64,000 nt of DNA from Chrysogorgia sp. JL179-B06 (taxonomy: Eukaryota > Cnidaria > Anthozoa > Scleralcyonacea > Chrysogorgiidae): positions 792,001 through 856,000 of the forward strand of contig JAYKKM010000051.1 of NCBI GenBank assembly GCA_035772405.1. The letters run 5' to 3'. Positions 1-12,299 of the stretch are shown piece by piece. The position numbers and the translations under genes are program-made. A model generated the notes under the pieces. The model did not search any database. It was not told where the DNA came from and saw only the letters and a list, made by a program, of their open reading frames with translations. How positions within the stretch are numbered: position 1 is the stretch's first letter; each line of letters begins with the position of its first letter.

Positions 1-582
1 ATGCGGCGTAAATGCGACGTCGAGTTAAACGCAGAATTTCAGTCGAATTTAATTTACCACATCTCACATCTGGACAGTTTCATCTACCAGACCATCACTC
101 TGTATACAAACGAATTTCGTGGGGTTTTCACACGAGCAGCAGGCATTATAATCAATGCGCCGGTATTAAATTCATCGTTCGCATAATCGTCAAAATTGAA
201 AAAAAATTAAATTCGTCTATTGTGCGTCGCCTAGCACAGGCCTAATTTTATTGTGATATTATTGCGTTCGACGAAGGAGAACGCATTCTAATCTTGCATG
301 TTATGGGTTACTGTGCTTTACAGCTAAAAGAAATCGCTAAAATCTTTCCCCTTTTTGAATAAATTACCGTTTTGGAATTTGGAATAAATTATGGCGTTAG
401 TACTGCTAGGAAAATGCTGCCTCGGGACTAACACAGGAGCAGTAGCAAGTGTTCAGGATTAGGATTAGGAAGTTGCCTGAAGTGTTCAACATTAGAAGTG
501 TTCAGGTTTAGGCATGCCAGCAGAATGATGCTAGGAATTTTCTATAGCATGGAGGATCAAATAAATAGAATGTAGAATATAA
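1..582. other. No recognised gene
   Basis: I see no coding exon with convincing splice borders and no recognisable transposon end. The open frames at 1-245 are short, overlap each other and resemble no family I know. Exons of the downstream gene could lie here or before the window, but nothing supports one. Confidence 0.4.
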
Positions 583-1534
583 ACCACGTATAAAGGCGAT
601 CATATAGCCTTGTAATAAATAACATGTCATATGGTAATCATATGGCGCGTTTATAATGTGAAAATTCAATCTGATCATTTGAACACCACTCTCCTCCGCA
701 GAGGCTTCTTGCTCTTTTTTTAGAGTTCGGTAAAATAGTTTGGGCAGCACGGAGGTGAGAGGGCGCGCGGGTAGTGCTACGCGTCCCCAAAACACCCTGT
801 GAGCCCAATAATAGCCCACCTATAAGTATTACCCGAACTCTAAAAAAGCGCAAGAAGCCTCTGCGGAGGAGAGTGTTTGAACGCCATACATCTAATTCGA
901 ACAACATTTACTCGAAACGTGCAAGTCTCGCGAAGTTATACATTTTCCATTCAAGCGACACTTTGCCAAATCGAACTTCACGATTGTAATGTTTGCTGAC
1001 TTATCCAGCGGTCGAGCGGTCATATTTCAAATCGAACTAACGAACGGGAATGCGGGATGTCACCGTTGTCAACAACATTGAGGTTTATATAGTGTCTACT
1101 TGAATTAAGACGCTGTCGTTTGTTGCCGTGTTCCAGTCGATAACAATCTAAGCCACGTATCAAGTCGATCATATGGTCCAATCCATGGCCTTCTCATTTT
1201 AAAATAACATACAGTATAACGGCAATCATATGGCGCGTTTATAATGTCAAAATTCAATCTGATCATTTAAACACCATACATCTAATTCGAACAACATTTA
1301 CTCGAAACGAGCAAGCCTCGCGAAGTTATGAAACTTTTGCCAAATCGAACTTCACGATTGTAATATTTCTGAATTGAACGATTTACAGGTATAGACTGGC
1401 GGTCAACTTTCAAATCGAACAAACGAACGGGAAATATACTCTACTAATACTAAAATAACGTACGGAAATCACTCAGGATGTCACCGTTGTCAAAAACATT
1501 GATGTTATAGTGTCTCCTTCAATTAAGACGCTGT
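583..1534. repeat. Imperfect direct tandem duplication (two copies)
   Basis: Copy 1 (about 583-1118) and copy 2 (about 1151-1534) share blocks in the same order. These are CACGTAT..GCGATCATAT, then CATATGGCGCGTTTATAATG, then CATCTAATTCGAACAACATT, and GATGTCACCGTTGTCAA..AATTAAGACGCTGT near the end. Copy 1 is longer mainly because a 189-bp MITE sits at 687-875. No coding potential is evident. Confidence 0.8.
687..875. mobile_element. MITE with CCTCCGCAG-type ends and 9-bp target duplication
   Basis: The terminal inverted repeats start CACTCTCCTCCGCAGAGG and end with the complement. The left flank TTTGAACAC (678-686) and right flank TTTGAACGC (876-884) form a 9-bp target duplication with one mismatch. 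The second copy of the surrounding tandem repeat carries one TTTAAACAC with no insert at the matching place (near 1268-1276). A 9-bp duplication points to a Mutator-like (MULE) source; the superfamily is inferred. Confidence 0.8.
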
Positions 1535-1964
1535 TATATATTTATTAGCTTTATTTATTTTCATAATTCGTTACAGCATAATTACCGATCTCATTCGCCA
1601 TTTACTGGTCTACTAGCGCGGAAGAACCTCTGCCACCCATGGTACTGGTCCACATGCGTCGAACGCAATTAGATAATCTTTGATTTCTCCTAGTTATTAA
1701 TTATATCGCCGGTCTATGACAACAGAATTGACAGTCGCCGAAAAATTGTCCGCATCCTGTTCAACTTTTTGGAAACTCGTGCCGGTTTCGTTCCGCGTAT
1801 TATTATGAAATAAGTTAAAAGTGAGAATAAACGATTCAGTAAATCCACCAGATTGGCCGGGCAAACGATATTTACCATTTATGTTTAGAAAAGCTTTAAA
1901 TCCGCAAATGCGAAGTGATTTAAGAGCAGAGAAAAAATGTATTTACGCGCGTGCTGTTAAAGTT

Positions 1965-2084
1965 TTTGACACATTTTGTGGGCATCGTGAAATTTGACCG
2001 GTCAAAAATCAACTTTGACCGATCACAATTGGAACTGACCAGTCGCAATGACCGGCGTAACATGAAACGTTATTTTGAGCCCTG
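1965..2084. mobile_element. hAT-like element end (remnant)
   Basis: The stretch ends GTTATTTTGAGCCCTG, whose complement is a common hAT-type end, and is preceded by several GACCGGTCAAA-like subterminal motifs. The same ends and motifs bound the fuller copy at 28794-29194. The left end is missing or diverged. Confidence 0.55.
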
Positions 2085-2175
2085 AACTATGAAGCCGGGA
2101 ATATTTCGCGGCGGCTATATTGGAGTGACCAACGTGGTCAGTCAGTCTTTATTTTGGATGAGTGAGTACGCCAAC

Positions 2176-5100
2176 ATGGCGGCTACGACGTCACATAAAA
2201 GGTTTGTTTTCTGTGCAGGTGTGAAAAAGAACGCGAGGTGAAAAAGAAAATTGATGCACGAACTGTGATAAAAAATCGTAAATATTCGACTGTTTCCGAG
2301 GTATTATACTTTTTAAATTATTATCCTGTTGTCCATCTATTTGTTTTCTTACTTATTATTTTATTTATTTTTTAAATTTATTTATTCATTTGTATATTTA
2401 TATACTCAATAATTAATTAATTAATTAGTATAGGAAATAACACTATTTGAGAAGAATGGATATTTCGCCAAACAGAAGTGCGATTTTTCATAACAATGTT
2501 AATTATTCCCTATTAGTATAAAACGCAGGTGATTATAGAAAATCGCACACGCTGATTGGTCAAGCTACTTCGGATTATTTCACGATAATCACCTACAGCA
2601 ATTAGGCAAAATGACTGCCAGCCGATTTGTCAGGCATAGGCGTAGCCAGAAGTGGGGCCGGGGTGCCCTTTGCCTCAGTTAGGCTGGCCACCCCTTGGTT
2701 TTCCTGGCCCCGCTTGACAGAAAATCCTAGTTACGCCTCTGTTGTCAGTGTGACAGGTTAGGAAATAACCAATTTTAAAGAAAATGTTATTCCAAAAAGA
2801 TCACCTGTGTATTTATACTAAAACAATTCGCGGCTCGGTAAATATTGTCTCAGTGAATAATTCTTAATAACATTTCAGTCAATTGTATACATGACGAAAT
2901 TTTACTACGAAAGGAAAAGCTGTTGTTTGTCAGTATTACAACACATGTGTGGTATTTTTCTTAATACCCCTAGTAGATAAAAAATTAAGTTTATTAATAA
3001 TGCAAATGCTGCAGATGGACAACGAGCAATGGTAAGTAATACGATAAAGGTGAGATAGTACAAGCGAGAAATTTCAAATTTCTGAAATTTGTGAAAAGTT
3101 GAAGTAACTTCTACAGTGCTACTATTTGCAACGTTCTGCATGTCGCAACCTGTAACAAAACATTTTCTTGCGAGACAAGCTGCACGTTGGTAGAAATACC
3201 TACAACATTACGAACAATTTAAAACGCAACATTGTCACGAGATCAGTTGTCGCATTACTTCACCTTAAAGGATGAGATGCGTCGAGTTTCCGACATTTAA
3301 TAAACATCATAAATGAGTTTCTACTAAAACAAATTCCACGAATTCCTCTCAATTTCTTTTGAGACGATATTTAACTCTGTCTTCGCCCTCATCAACTATT
3401 ATCACTATGACAACTATCATAGAAATTGAGAAGGATTTATCTAATTATTAAATACAACATTATGTCATGCGATAGTGTTTCTTTTCGTTTTTTCTGCATG
3501 TTTCAAATAGATTGCCGATTTTGAAGACATCTTAATACAGGACGACAAGAAGGAATTTGATTATTTAGATGACATTTACGAGGTGATTAGGGGATATGTT
3601 TTTTATTACTCCAATATTTACTAAAAAAGGTTTTTTCACTTTTCCAGTAACAGCATTTCTATATTTTTTCGTACCGTACATATGTTTGTTTGTACCGTAC
3701 GTGTGTTTTTTATTACCAATATTTACTAAAAAAGGTTTTTTCCAGTAACAGCATTTCTATAAATAATTTAACATGTTTTTCGTACCGTACATATGTTTTT
3801 TTTGTACCGTACATATGTTTTTTTGTACCGTACATGTGTTTATTTGTACCGTACATGTGTTTTTTTGTGCCGTACATGTGTTTTTTGTACTGTCGATATG
3901 TTTTTTGTACCGTACATGTGTAAAAACTAAATCACGATAGTAAAGGATAGAATTAACAACACTCTAAATTAGAAAAATGTAAAATAGAATGGAAAAGAAA
4001 TAACCGGAAATTTGGAAAAGGAAAAAAATACGAACACCGTGGAAAAGATGAAAAGCTGAACTCGATCCCACGCATAGAGATCATAAATAAAACTAGAGGG
4101 AATACCCAATCTTCATTTCAGTCAATCCCGCGTAACCAATTGAACGCCGCCATCTTGGATAAATTGGAGGGCAATTTTGTGTTTATATTTCATATTAAAG
4201 CAATCATTTTGATCTTTTACTCAGCAGAAAATGGTCCAAGTAACAGAACAACAGCCTTCATCGCCAAATAGTGCAAAAGAAACGCAAACATTGTATAATT
4301 TACGATTCCTTGTTTTGGACCGCGAGGTTCTCGAACAGCACTTTGTCGAGATAACGTCAGTACCCATGTTTGTCCACATTTACCCATAATTATTGCGGCC
4401 ATAACAAAAGAAAATAGCTCATTTGCAATCATTTGTGAGTCAAATTTGGTTTGTTTGTCCGCATTTTGAGCTATTAATAGCAACCGCTTAAAGGCTATTG
4501 CACCAATTTTCCCAAAATGGCGGCGCACCCCCTCTAGTCTTATTTATGATCGCTATGATCCCTCGAGCATGCAAAGCGTCAAGAACATTTGATACCCACA
4601 ATTTCGGTATACAAAGGTTGCATGATCTTATAACTGCTGCATATATTCTTGTTAACTTTGCTGCCTGACGTCAAACTGAAAGTTTTACTCATTTTTACTA
4701 CGAGACCTCAAAAGCGTTGTATTTGTTTTTAGTGTTAAAATGTTAAATAATTAGAGTTTTACTGCATTTCTTCGACGTTTTCATCTTTTGATGCTTTTAT
4801 ATACCTTACATTTAACCTTTATACGTGTGTTGAAAACAGCGGTTTTTCAGAGTTGATTAGTTTGTAAATATATATTTTTAATTAGTTTGTAAGTATATCT
4901 TTTAACAATTTAATTAGCATTAGCAATTTGGTTTAATTGTAATAATTTTTAATGTACGCCCAACTTGGAAATCAGCATATTATTGAAGTGGCTAGCGTAC
5001 GGAAATAAAGTTTATTATCATCATAGTTTTTTCACTATCAACTACTTTTCGAGATCACAAGGAGCCGACGTCAAACCAGAAGGTTCATCCGAACTGGTCT

Positions 5101-8100
5101 TTATTTTGCCGATCTAATGGGGGTTTCAACAGTACAAGATTGGTATTACAAACTTTGCTTGAATTATATAAATAAACGACTTTAGATTTTAATGAATATA
5201 CTTGGGCTTTTAAGATAACGTTAATATTCAAACACTTTCATCCTATCGTACGCCTTCCTTCGGAAGGGCCTCGACGTCTGTCGCCAGTTCTGAAAGTTTT
5301 GGCGTCTGAATAAATTCATTCAAATTAGCGTAATCTATCTCAATTAATTTTTATAGTTTTTCTTTTGTATTCCATTCTTTATATTCTATACATCTTATTG
5401 AATGTTTTTTCCGATAATACAGTAGGGTATTTTACAAGTTCTGGATGTATTTTTTGCGAGCCCTGAAAGCTTGAGAAAAAATGCGAGAAACGAGTAGAAT
5501 GCCCGACCCTTATTTTAGGTAAAACCATTCAATTGGATATTTATTATATGGCTAACCTAACCTAACTCTAACCCTCTTGTAAACCGGTTAAACTGGTATA
5601 GAAGTGTGCTATATACGGAATTTAATGTGTATTCCGCCCCAGGATTTGACCAGTCTCTTTACCTTATTAGGAAAATGACGCCATTGTCATATAATAATGC
5701 ATGGTTCTATACTGACGTATATTTTTCTTATAGCAAAGTTTCTTTCGTCCATCCTTCGTGAGCAAGCCATCATGGCGGGTCGAATCTCAAGATGCTGTTA
5801 ACAAAGACTGGAAGAATCACGTGAGTAAAATGGCAACTGATATGTTCCGAGTTTTTAAGGGTATAAAAAATGTACAATATATTCACACAGGCGTTGTACA
5901 ATAAATAACATTTTGAAATGTTGAACATAACACAATAACTGTACTCTAATTATATAACTGTACTATATAACTATATAACTGTACTATATTACTATAACTT
6001 GTTGGAAAGAACACATCGAAAATCTCAGTGAAAAAGTAAACAAACGATTGAACATGTTCCGTCGTATACGACCATGTTTAACCATCAAGGCGGAAAAATG
6101 TATCTTTAATAGATTGGTTCAACCTCTCTTGGACTACACAGACACTGTTTGGGGGAACTTGGGTTCAGTTGCTTCTCAAGGACTTCAACGCTTACAAAAT
6201 CGGGGAGCTAGGATTGTGCTTCAAGTGGAAACATCTGAAAACACATTTCAAAAATTAAACTGGATCAAATTGAAAAACAGGCGAATTATGCACCATGTAT
6301 CTTAGTTTACAAATGTATAAATAATTATACGCCAGACTATCTTCAACAATATTTCTTAAAAAAAAAGCTCACAGGTATAATACCAGACGTAGGGATGATA
6401 TAATGCTGTCCAAGCCGAAACTTTTTATTTTTATTAAACCGTTTTATTTTAATTCTCTTCCGGATAACATCAAGAACGCGGTATCATTAAACAATTTTAA
6501 GGTTACGATTTTTAATAATTTCCTTGTACGTTAATACAGACGAATTTTTATATTATTTCGAATTGAATATTGTAGTATAGAACTTAGTATAAACTTTTGT
6601 AATTCTTATAAATTTTGTAATTAAGTTTTAAATACAGGGCCCCTCTGAATACCAGCCTTCGGGCTGAATGGGCTACCCTGCTTAAATAAAGTTTTTCTAT
6701 TCTATTCTATTCTATTCTATTCTATTCTATTCTATTCTATGCTATTCTATTCTATTCTATTCTATGCTATTCTATTCTATTCTATGCTATTCTATTCTAT
6801 TCTATTCTATGCTATTCTATTCTATTCTATTCTATTCTATTCTATTCTATGCTATTCTATTCTATTCTATGCTATTCTATTCTATTCTATTCTATTCTAT
6901 GCTGTTCTATTATATTATATTCTATTCTATGCTATTCTATTCTATTCTAACTGTACTATCTATATAACTATAACTGTACTATATACCTATAACTGTACTA
7001 TATATTAGATACAAATGAGTCACAAACAGGGGCGCCGGGGGCAGTGGGCCCCCACTGGGGGCAGCCGTGTGCCCTTTGCTATATTGTAATGCGATATCTT
7101 ATACTTCCTTTTGAATTTATTTATCACTCTATGTTAACATTTATACTGCCCATATTCGGAAAGCAAAAACATTTACATTTTGCGAGCGAGGTGCGTAATG
7201 AAAAGGAAGGAGCCCGAACTAATCGTCGCTGGTCATCGTGGTCGACGATTGACGAAGTATAGGTTGTGTAATTTGGTTTCGAAGGAGTCAACGAGATGAG
7301 TCTGATGCATTATGCATGTGAAGATGTAATTTAAAATGGACCATTTCCATTGCTGCTATAGACATGTCTAAAAATACACCATGTTGCTCTATACTGTAAT
7401 TTTTGGAAGGAATTTTTTTAATTATTTATACAAAAAGAATAACTTGGCATTGTAATAAACTTGTAAGAATAGACATTTTCCGAATGTGTAATTTATATAT
7501 CCACATAGCATTAATTAATAAAAATGCCTAGTGGAAACACGAGGTATTTTTCGGATGAAATGGCGTCATTCATTTTCATCAGCAATTTTTAATTTGTTGT
7601 GTAAAATAACAAGATTCGTACGACAGAAGCAATCTAATACAAAATGAAAATGACGTTATTTGTGTCTCTGTACTCTGATAAAGAAAATGATGCTCGACCA
7701 ATCAGAGCCTGCGTAAGACACTTGTTATTTTATAAAGCTGTATACAAAAAGACAGAAATGTTCCCACCATTGTTCTTTGAATCATTATTCGTTGATCTCT
7801 ATTTGTTTCGTCATAACATGATAATTAAAAGACTTTTAATTAGAAATAGAAAATGACCGCTCTCAAATACGAGATTTTGGGAGAATTTGTGGGAGAAAAA
7901 GTACTTTTGAATGCTGTCAAACTCCCTCGAATGTAAACAAAAATCGTCCATTTCCTATTTCTGTTATAATAATAAAACTAGGAAATATACCGTGGCGTCA
8001 TAATCGTGTTTACATAGCTCGATGCAAATACGGTAACTGACCAATAACAGCGTGCGTAAGACATAACTTATTTTATAACTATCTATATAGACGTTACTAT

Positions 8101-11100
8101 GGACGATCGTCAAGCAAAAATCCTCAGACACTGTTTCCCGGACAGGGACGGAACCTGTAACCTTCTGATTGCCGGTGAAACTCTCTAATCATTGAGCTAT
8201 CGAGACTCAGAAGGAGAGTGGAGATTACAATGATGTACTGGTTTGATTGAGTTGACGTCATAGTACGTCTTGGTTGAGAGCTTTTGTGTATCCCGTATTT
8301 CTCTTCTATCCTTTCGTTCTTTTATTTAAGGTTTCAAGTCACCAGCAAGTAGCATTTGGTCTCGACGCAACTTTGAGAAGATCAAATAAAAAGGTATCAT
8401 GGCCCTTTTTAAAGTTTTTCTATAACCGTAAGAGAACACACATTTTGCGTCCGCCAAACCATCACTGACTGACTATATATTTGGTATTCCAGGTTTAAAT
8501 AAATAAATTCGTTCGCTGAATTCGTTCATTCACTCCTTCCGTCCCTCCGTCCTTCCTTCCTTCGTTCGTTTTGCTATTTAACTTTAACTGACTATAGACC
8601 TTTTTCATAAAGATAGCCGTCAGCACGGAAAGAAGCTCGTTGCTATAACCACAGCTAAACTCGAACAAAACTGTGCTGACCCCCAACGAATAATTTGCAT
8701 CAAACATTTGCAACAAAAATAATAATTTCAAATGTTTGACTTTCTCGTTAACATGATAAAACTGCTCTTGTACAAAACAATAGCACTAATTTAACCAACA
8801 GCCATCTTGTAATATTTTGCCTAATTAACTGGGAAGTTAGTAACGTCATAAGCTGGGTAAACCTGGTGAAACTACTCTGTAGGTGACCGAGGTTTTACAA
8901 TGATGTGGTTAAATTGAAAAACGAAGACATTTTCCAAAATCGAGTTTCAGAATATAAAGACATGATGGCTAGATAAACATTTCGCTTTACCCTACTTATG
9001 ACGTCACACACATATCGAAAATACATCCAAGATGGCCGACAATGATTCAGGTTAGCAACATTGAAAAAAACTAAAAAAACTTTGAAAGTGCAATTAATTT
9101 GTTTTATTTGAAGACTTTGGATCTAAATGTCACAGCAATTTATTTTTGCCTCATTGTTTTCCCTTTCGTAACTTTTGTTATTCGTTGCCCATACCCTTTA
9201 AATTGGATCGTGTGAACAGGCCATCACTGTGTTGGCTCGTGTCAAGTTTCAAGGCGATAAATGTGGATTCGGCTTCTGTATCTATTGACATGAAATGTCA
9301 GTAGGACTATGCCAGGACATGGTCCTTGTGTACATGGGTCTTCTTGTGAAACACAGAAGAAGTAACAGAAGGTATCGGAAGTTAAGGGACAGGTTGTCAT
9401 TTCGTTTCGCTCACGTGGTCGTAGATTTGACGTACATCTTACACAATGTAAACCGGTTTTCGCACCGCCATTGTGCTTACACTGATCAACAATTTGACCA
9501 GGTTCTGTTAACGAGTGCATGCATGTACCAGTGGTATACATGTAGCTAAAGGGGGGCGGAGAAACCTCTTCGAAGGAACGTTTGTCGGAAACTCCTTGGT
9601 CTGTCGTAAAATTTGGGTGGTTGGGTCTTTGGAAAGTTGTTGATTGTAACAGGATTAACGTTAACCTGTTATAAATTGTACTTAATAGTTTTGCCGTGTT
9701 GACATATTATAGAGCATATGATACATAATGATAGCATTAAAATGTCGGATCTTGTGACTTGAATCTTGTGAATCAAGTTTAGAGCAACAGAACATTTTAT
9801 GCCAATTTTACTCTGACGACCTTCCTTCGAGTGAAATGGTAGTACTTGAGTACAAGAACGTGCATGCTCTTCTCAATGCTTGGGAGTTTGGAGAAGGCGA
9901 AGCTGTTCCAAGGGATGCTGAAGATCTTTTATTATTTTTAATAAAGCATGACTTGACGGCTCAATTTGAAAACATTGTGACCCTTTGAAACTCTGCCTCA
10001 CCTTACCCGTTTCATCTGCACACGATGAAAGGGCGTTCAGCTGCTTGAAGCGTGTTAAGACGTACTCGAGAAGCACAATGTCCGAAAAGCGACTCTCAAA
10101 CCTTGCTGTATCTCAATAAATCGAGAACTTATTTCATCAATTTCTAGTAGAGAACTTCAAGTTTTTGAATTCGAAAACCAGAAGAATATTTCAATGACTT
10201 ACGGCGTCATATGTATACATGCACTACAGATACAATTCTACATGATTGTAGAATTTAAAACAGAAAATTTGTAAATACCTTTGCCAATTCAGTATATAGA
10301 TACTGTAGTACTTACTATATGTAGAAAAGTGCTACTAATTTCTTAATGAATGGATGAATAAACATGTTCATGACAACGCCTCTATTTGATAACATCCATT
10401 TTGACCACGCCCATTTCCCGGAAAATTTGCATGCCTTGCCCCCCACTAAAATGTCCTAGCTACTCCACTGCATGGTACATATACGAAATTATCAACAGAA
10501 CCAGTGATCAACAATTTGGTCAGGTTCTTACGTGTGGGTACCACGTATATCACAAACGTCACATACATATATCAAATTTTGAGATTGGGAAAACGGCCAT
10601 AAGTTCTATTCAATTAAATTTAGTCGTATGTATTGCATGCCTATTTTTCTGCTTTATCTGTGACAGGTTGTTCGAGCAAGGAATGGTACTGGAAACCAGC
10701 AAGTACAGTTTATTGACTTCAATATCTTGAATGATAAGCGTAAACGAGCAGAGATCACCACAGCATCACGTGAGGTAAAATATCGAGGACTTTGTTTCGC
10801 ATCAGTTCTCAAGCACTAGTTTATATCTCTCAAACTGATGTGCGAAAGAAAACCTTCGATAATCCTTGAAATACACTAATCCTGTACACCCAAGCATTGC
10901 TGATACGTGGTGACTGCCCCATACACTATAGTCAGTACATATATCAGTCGAACCAGTACATCATTGTAACCTTCGCTTTCCGTGAAGACAACAGTGACGA
11001 CATAATAAAATAATTATTGGATTCAGGGTTGGAAATAACGTTCACAAAATATGCCTAATTTTGTAGGCTGTTTTTTTGTAGGTCAAAATTTTTACCGGCT

Positions 11101-12268
11101 GTTTTCCATTTCCACGATACTGCGGTCTCGTGTTCGCTCATTCGGGCGCTCCATGCCGCTATGGTCGGCGTTAGATCATATAGAGTTAACGTACAGTCCG
11201 CGTCTTTGGCACGATGTTTTTTAGTATAACCATAGAAAATACAGCCGGGGGTTAGGAAGACACTTAAGGTGGGGGGTTATAAAAATCATTAGACCGGGGG
11301 TTAGGGTTAGAAAACTGATTAGACGGGGGTTAGAGTTAGCATCTAAGTTGTTTTGGGGTTAGTGGTTATTCTCATGGTTAAGTAGCGCTATGGTTATACT
11401 AAAAAACATCGTCCCAAAGACGCGGCTGTGCGTTAACTCTATATGATCTAACGCCGACCATGCGCTGTAATGAAGCCGCTGTATAAAGCGAAACGCGGGC
11501 ACCATTATAACTTAAAAACAAAGATGGCGACAATAACAAAGATGGCAGGATCAGGAAAACTGGACAGCGATTCGGATCGTAAAAACGTTTCGGCACTGAA
11601 CTGCAGCTTAATCACTGCATTTGTGCAAAGGAAAATCACAGGATAAAGTTATGATGATATATACAGAGAAATCAAAACAAATTACCATATTATACCATTC
11701 AGAAACGGAATAATTTTGATCTTGGCAAAAGCAATTTCGCCGATAACCCAAAGTTGAGCTTTATTTTGAAATTAGAAATTGCCGGCAAGGTCCTAAAACT
11801 GCCGGCTGCTATTTCGAACCCTGCAGGGTCAATGTTCTCAGCCTTCGGCAATCGGCAGATAACATTGACCTCGGTCTGGATAATTCTTGATATCATGCTC
11901 AGCCTCGTCCAATAATTGTATATTATGCGCTTCATAGCAAGAAATAGCACAATACAAACTTTCAAAAAGCTTCAAAAGTTTTGAAAATGCATGCATACAT
12001 TTACAACTGCCAATTGAGTAATTGGCCGCAGTACACAGTGGAAGTCTTTGAATTCGTTCTTAATTGTGTTGCTTTGAATCTTTGGTAACTATTACAGGTT
12101 GAAGTTGGCGATGAAAAGAGTAAAGAAGTTCTTCACTTTTGGGATACCGACAATACCGTCAATGGTAAAACAATTCATCATTCCAATATTTTTAAACACC
12201 ACAATGATATCATATCATCACAATCACGAGCAAATATATGAAAGCCTAAGTTTGTTGCCTGCCGATAC

Positions 12269-12299
<31 letters not shown>

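Larger units (their letters stand above)
5935..7010. repeat. ACTGTACTATATAACTAT repeat bracketing the LINE
   Basis: Variants of AACTGTACTATATAACTAT occur just before the LINE (about 5935-6000) and again right after its pentamer tail (about 6950-7010). Either the LINE inserted into this minisatellite or the two sides are an expanded target duplication. Confidence 0.6.

Noticed and set aside
3690..3923. Open frame with VPYMCFF repeats
   Set aside because: Translation of the GTACCGTACAT minisatellite.
4217..4528. 103-codon minus-strand frame
   Set aside because: Lies entirely within the inverted-repeat element 4079-4551, no domain and no splice signals.
6739..7008. Long YSILFYAILF-type open frame
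   Set aside because: Translation of the TCTAT pentamer microsatellite.
8135..8215. Functional tRNA gene
   Set aside because: A- and B-box-like parts are present, but stems do not pair properly and multiple dispersed copies indicate a SINE-like repeat.
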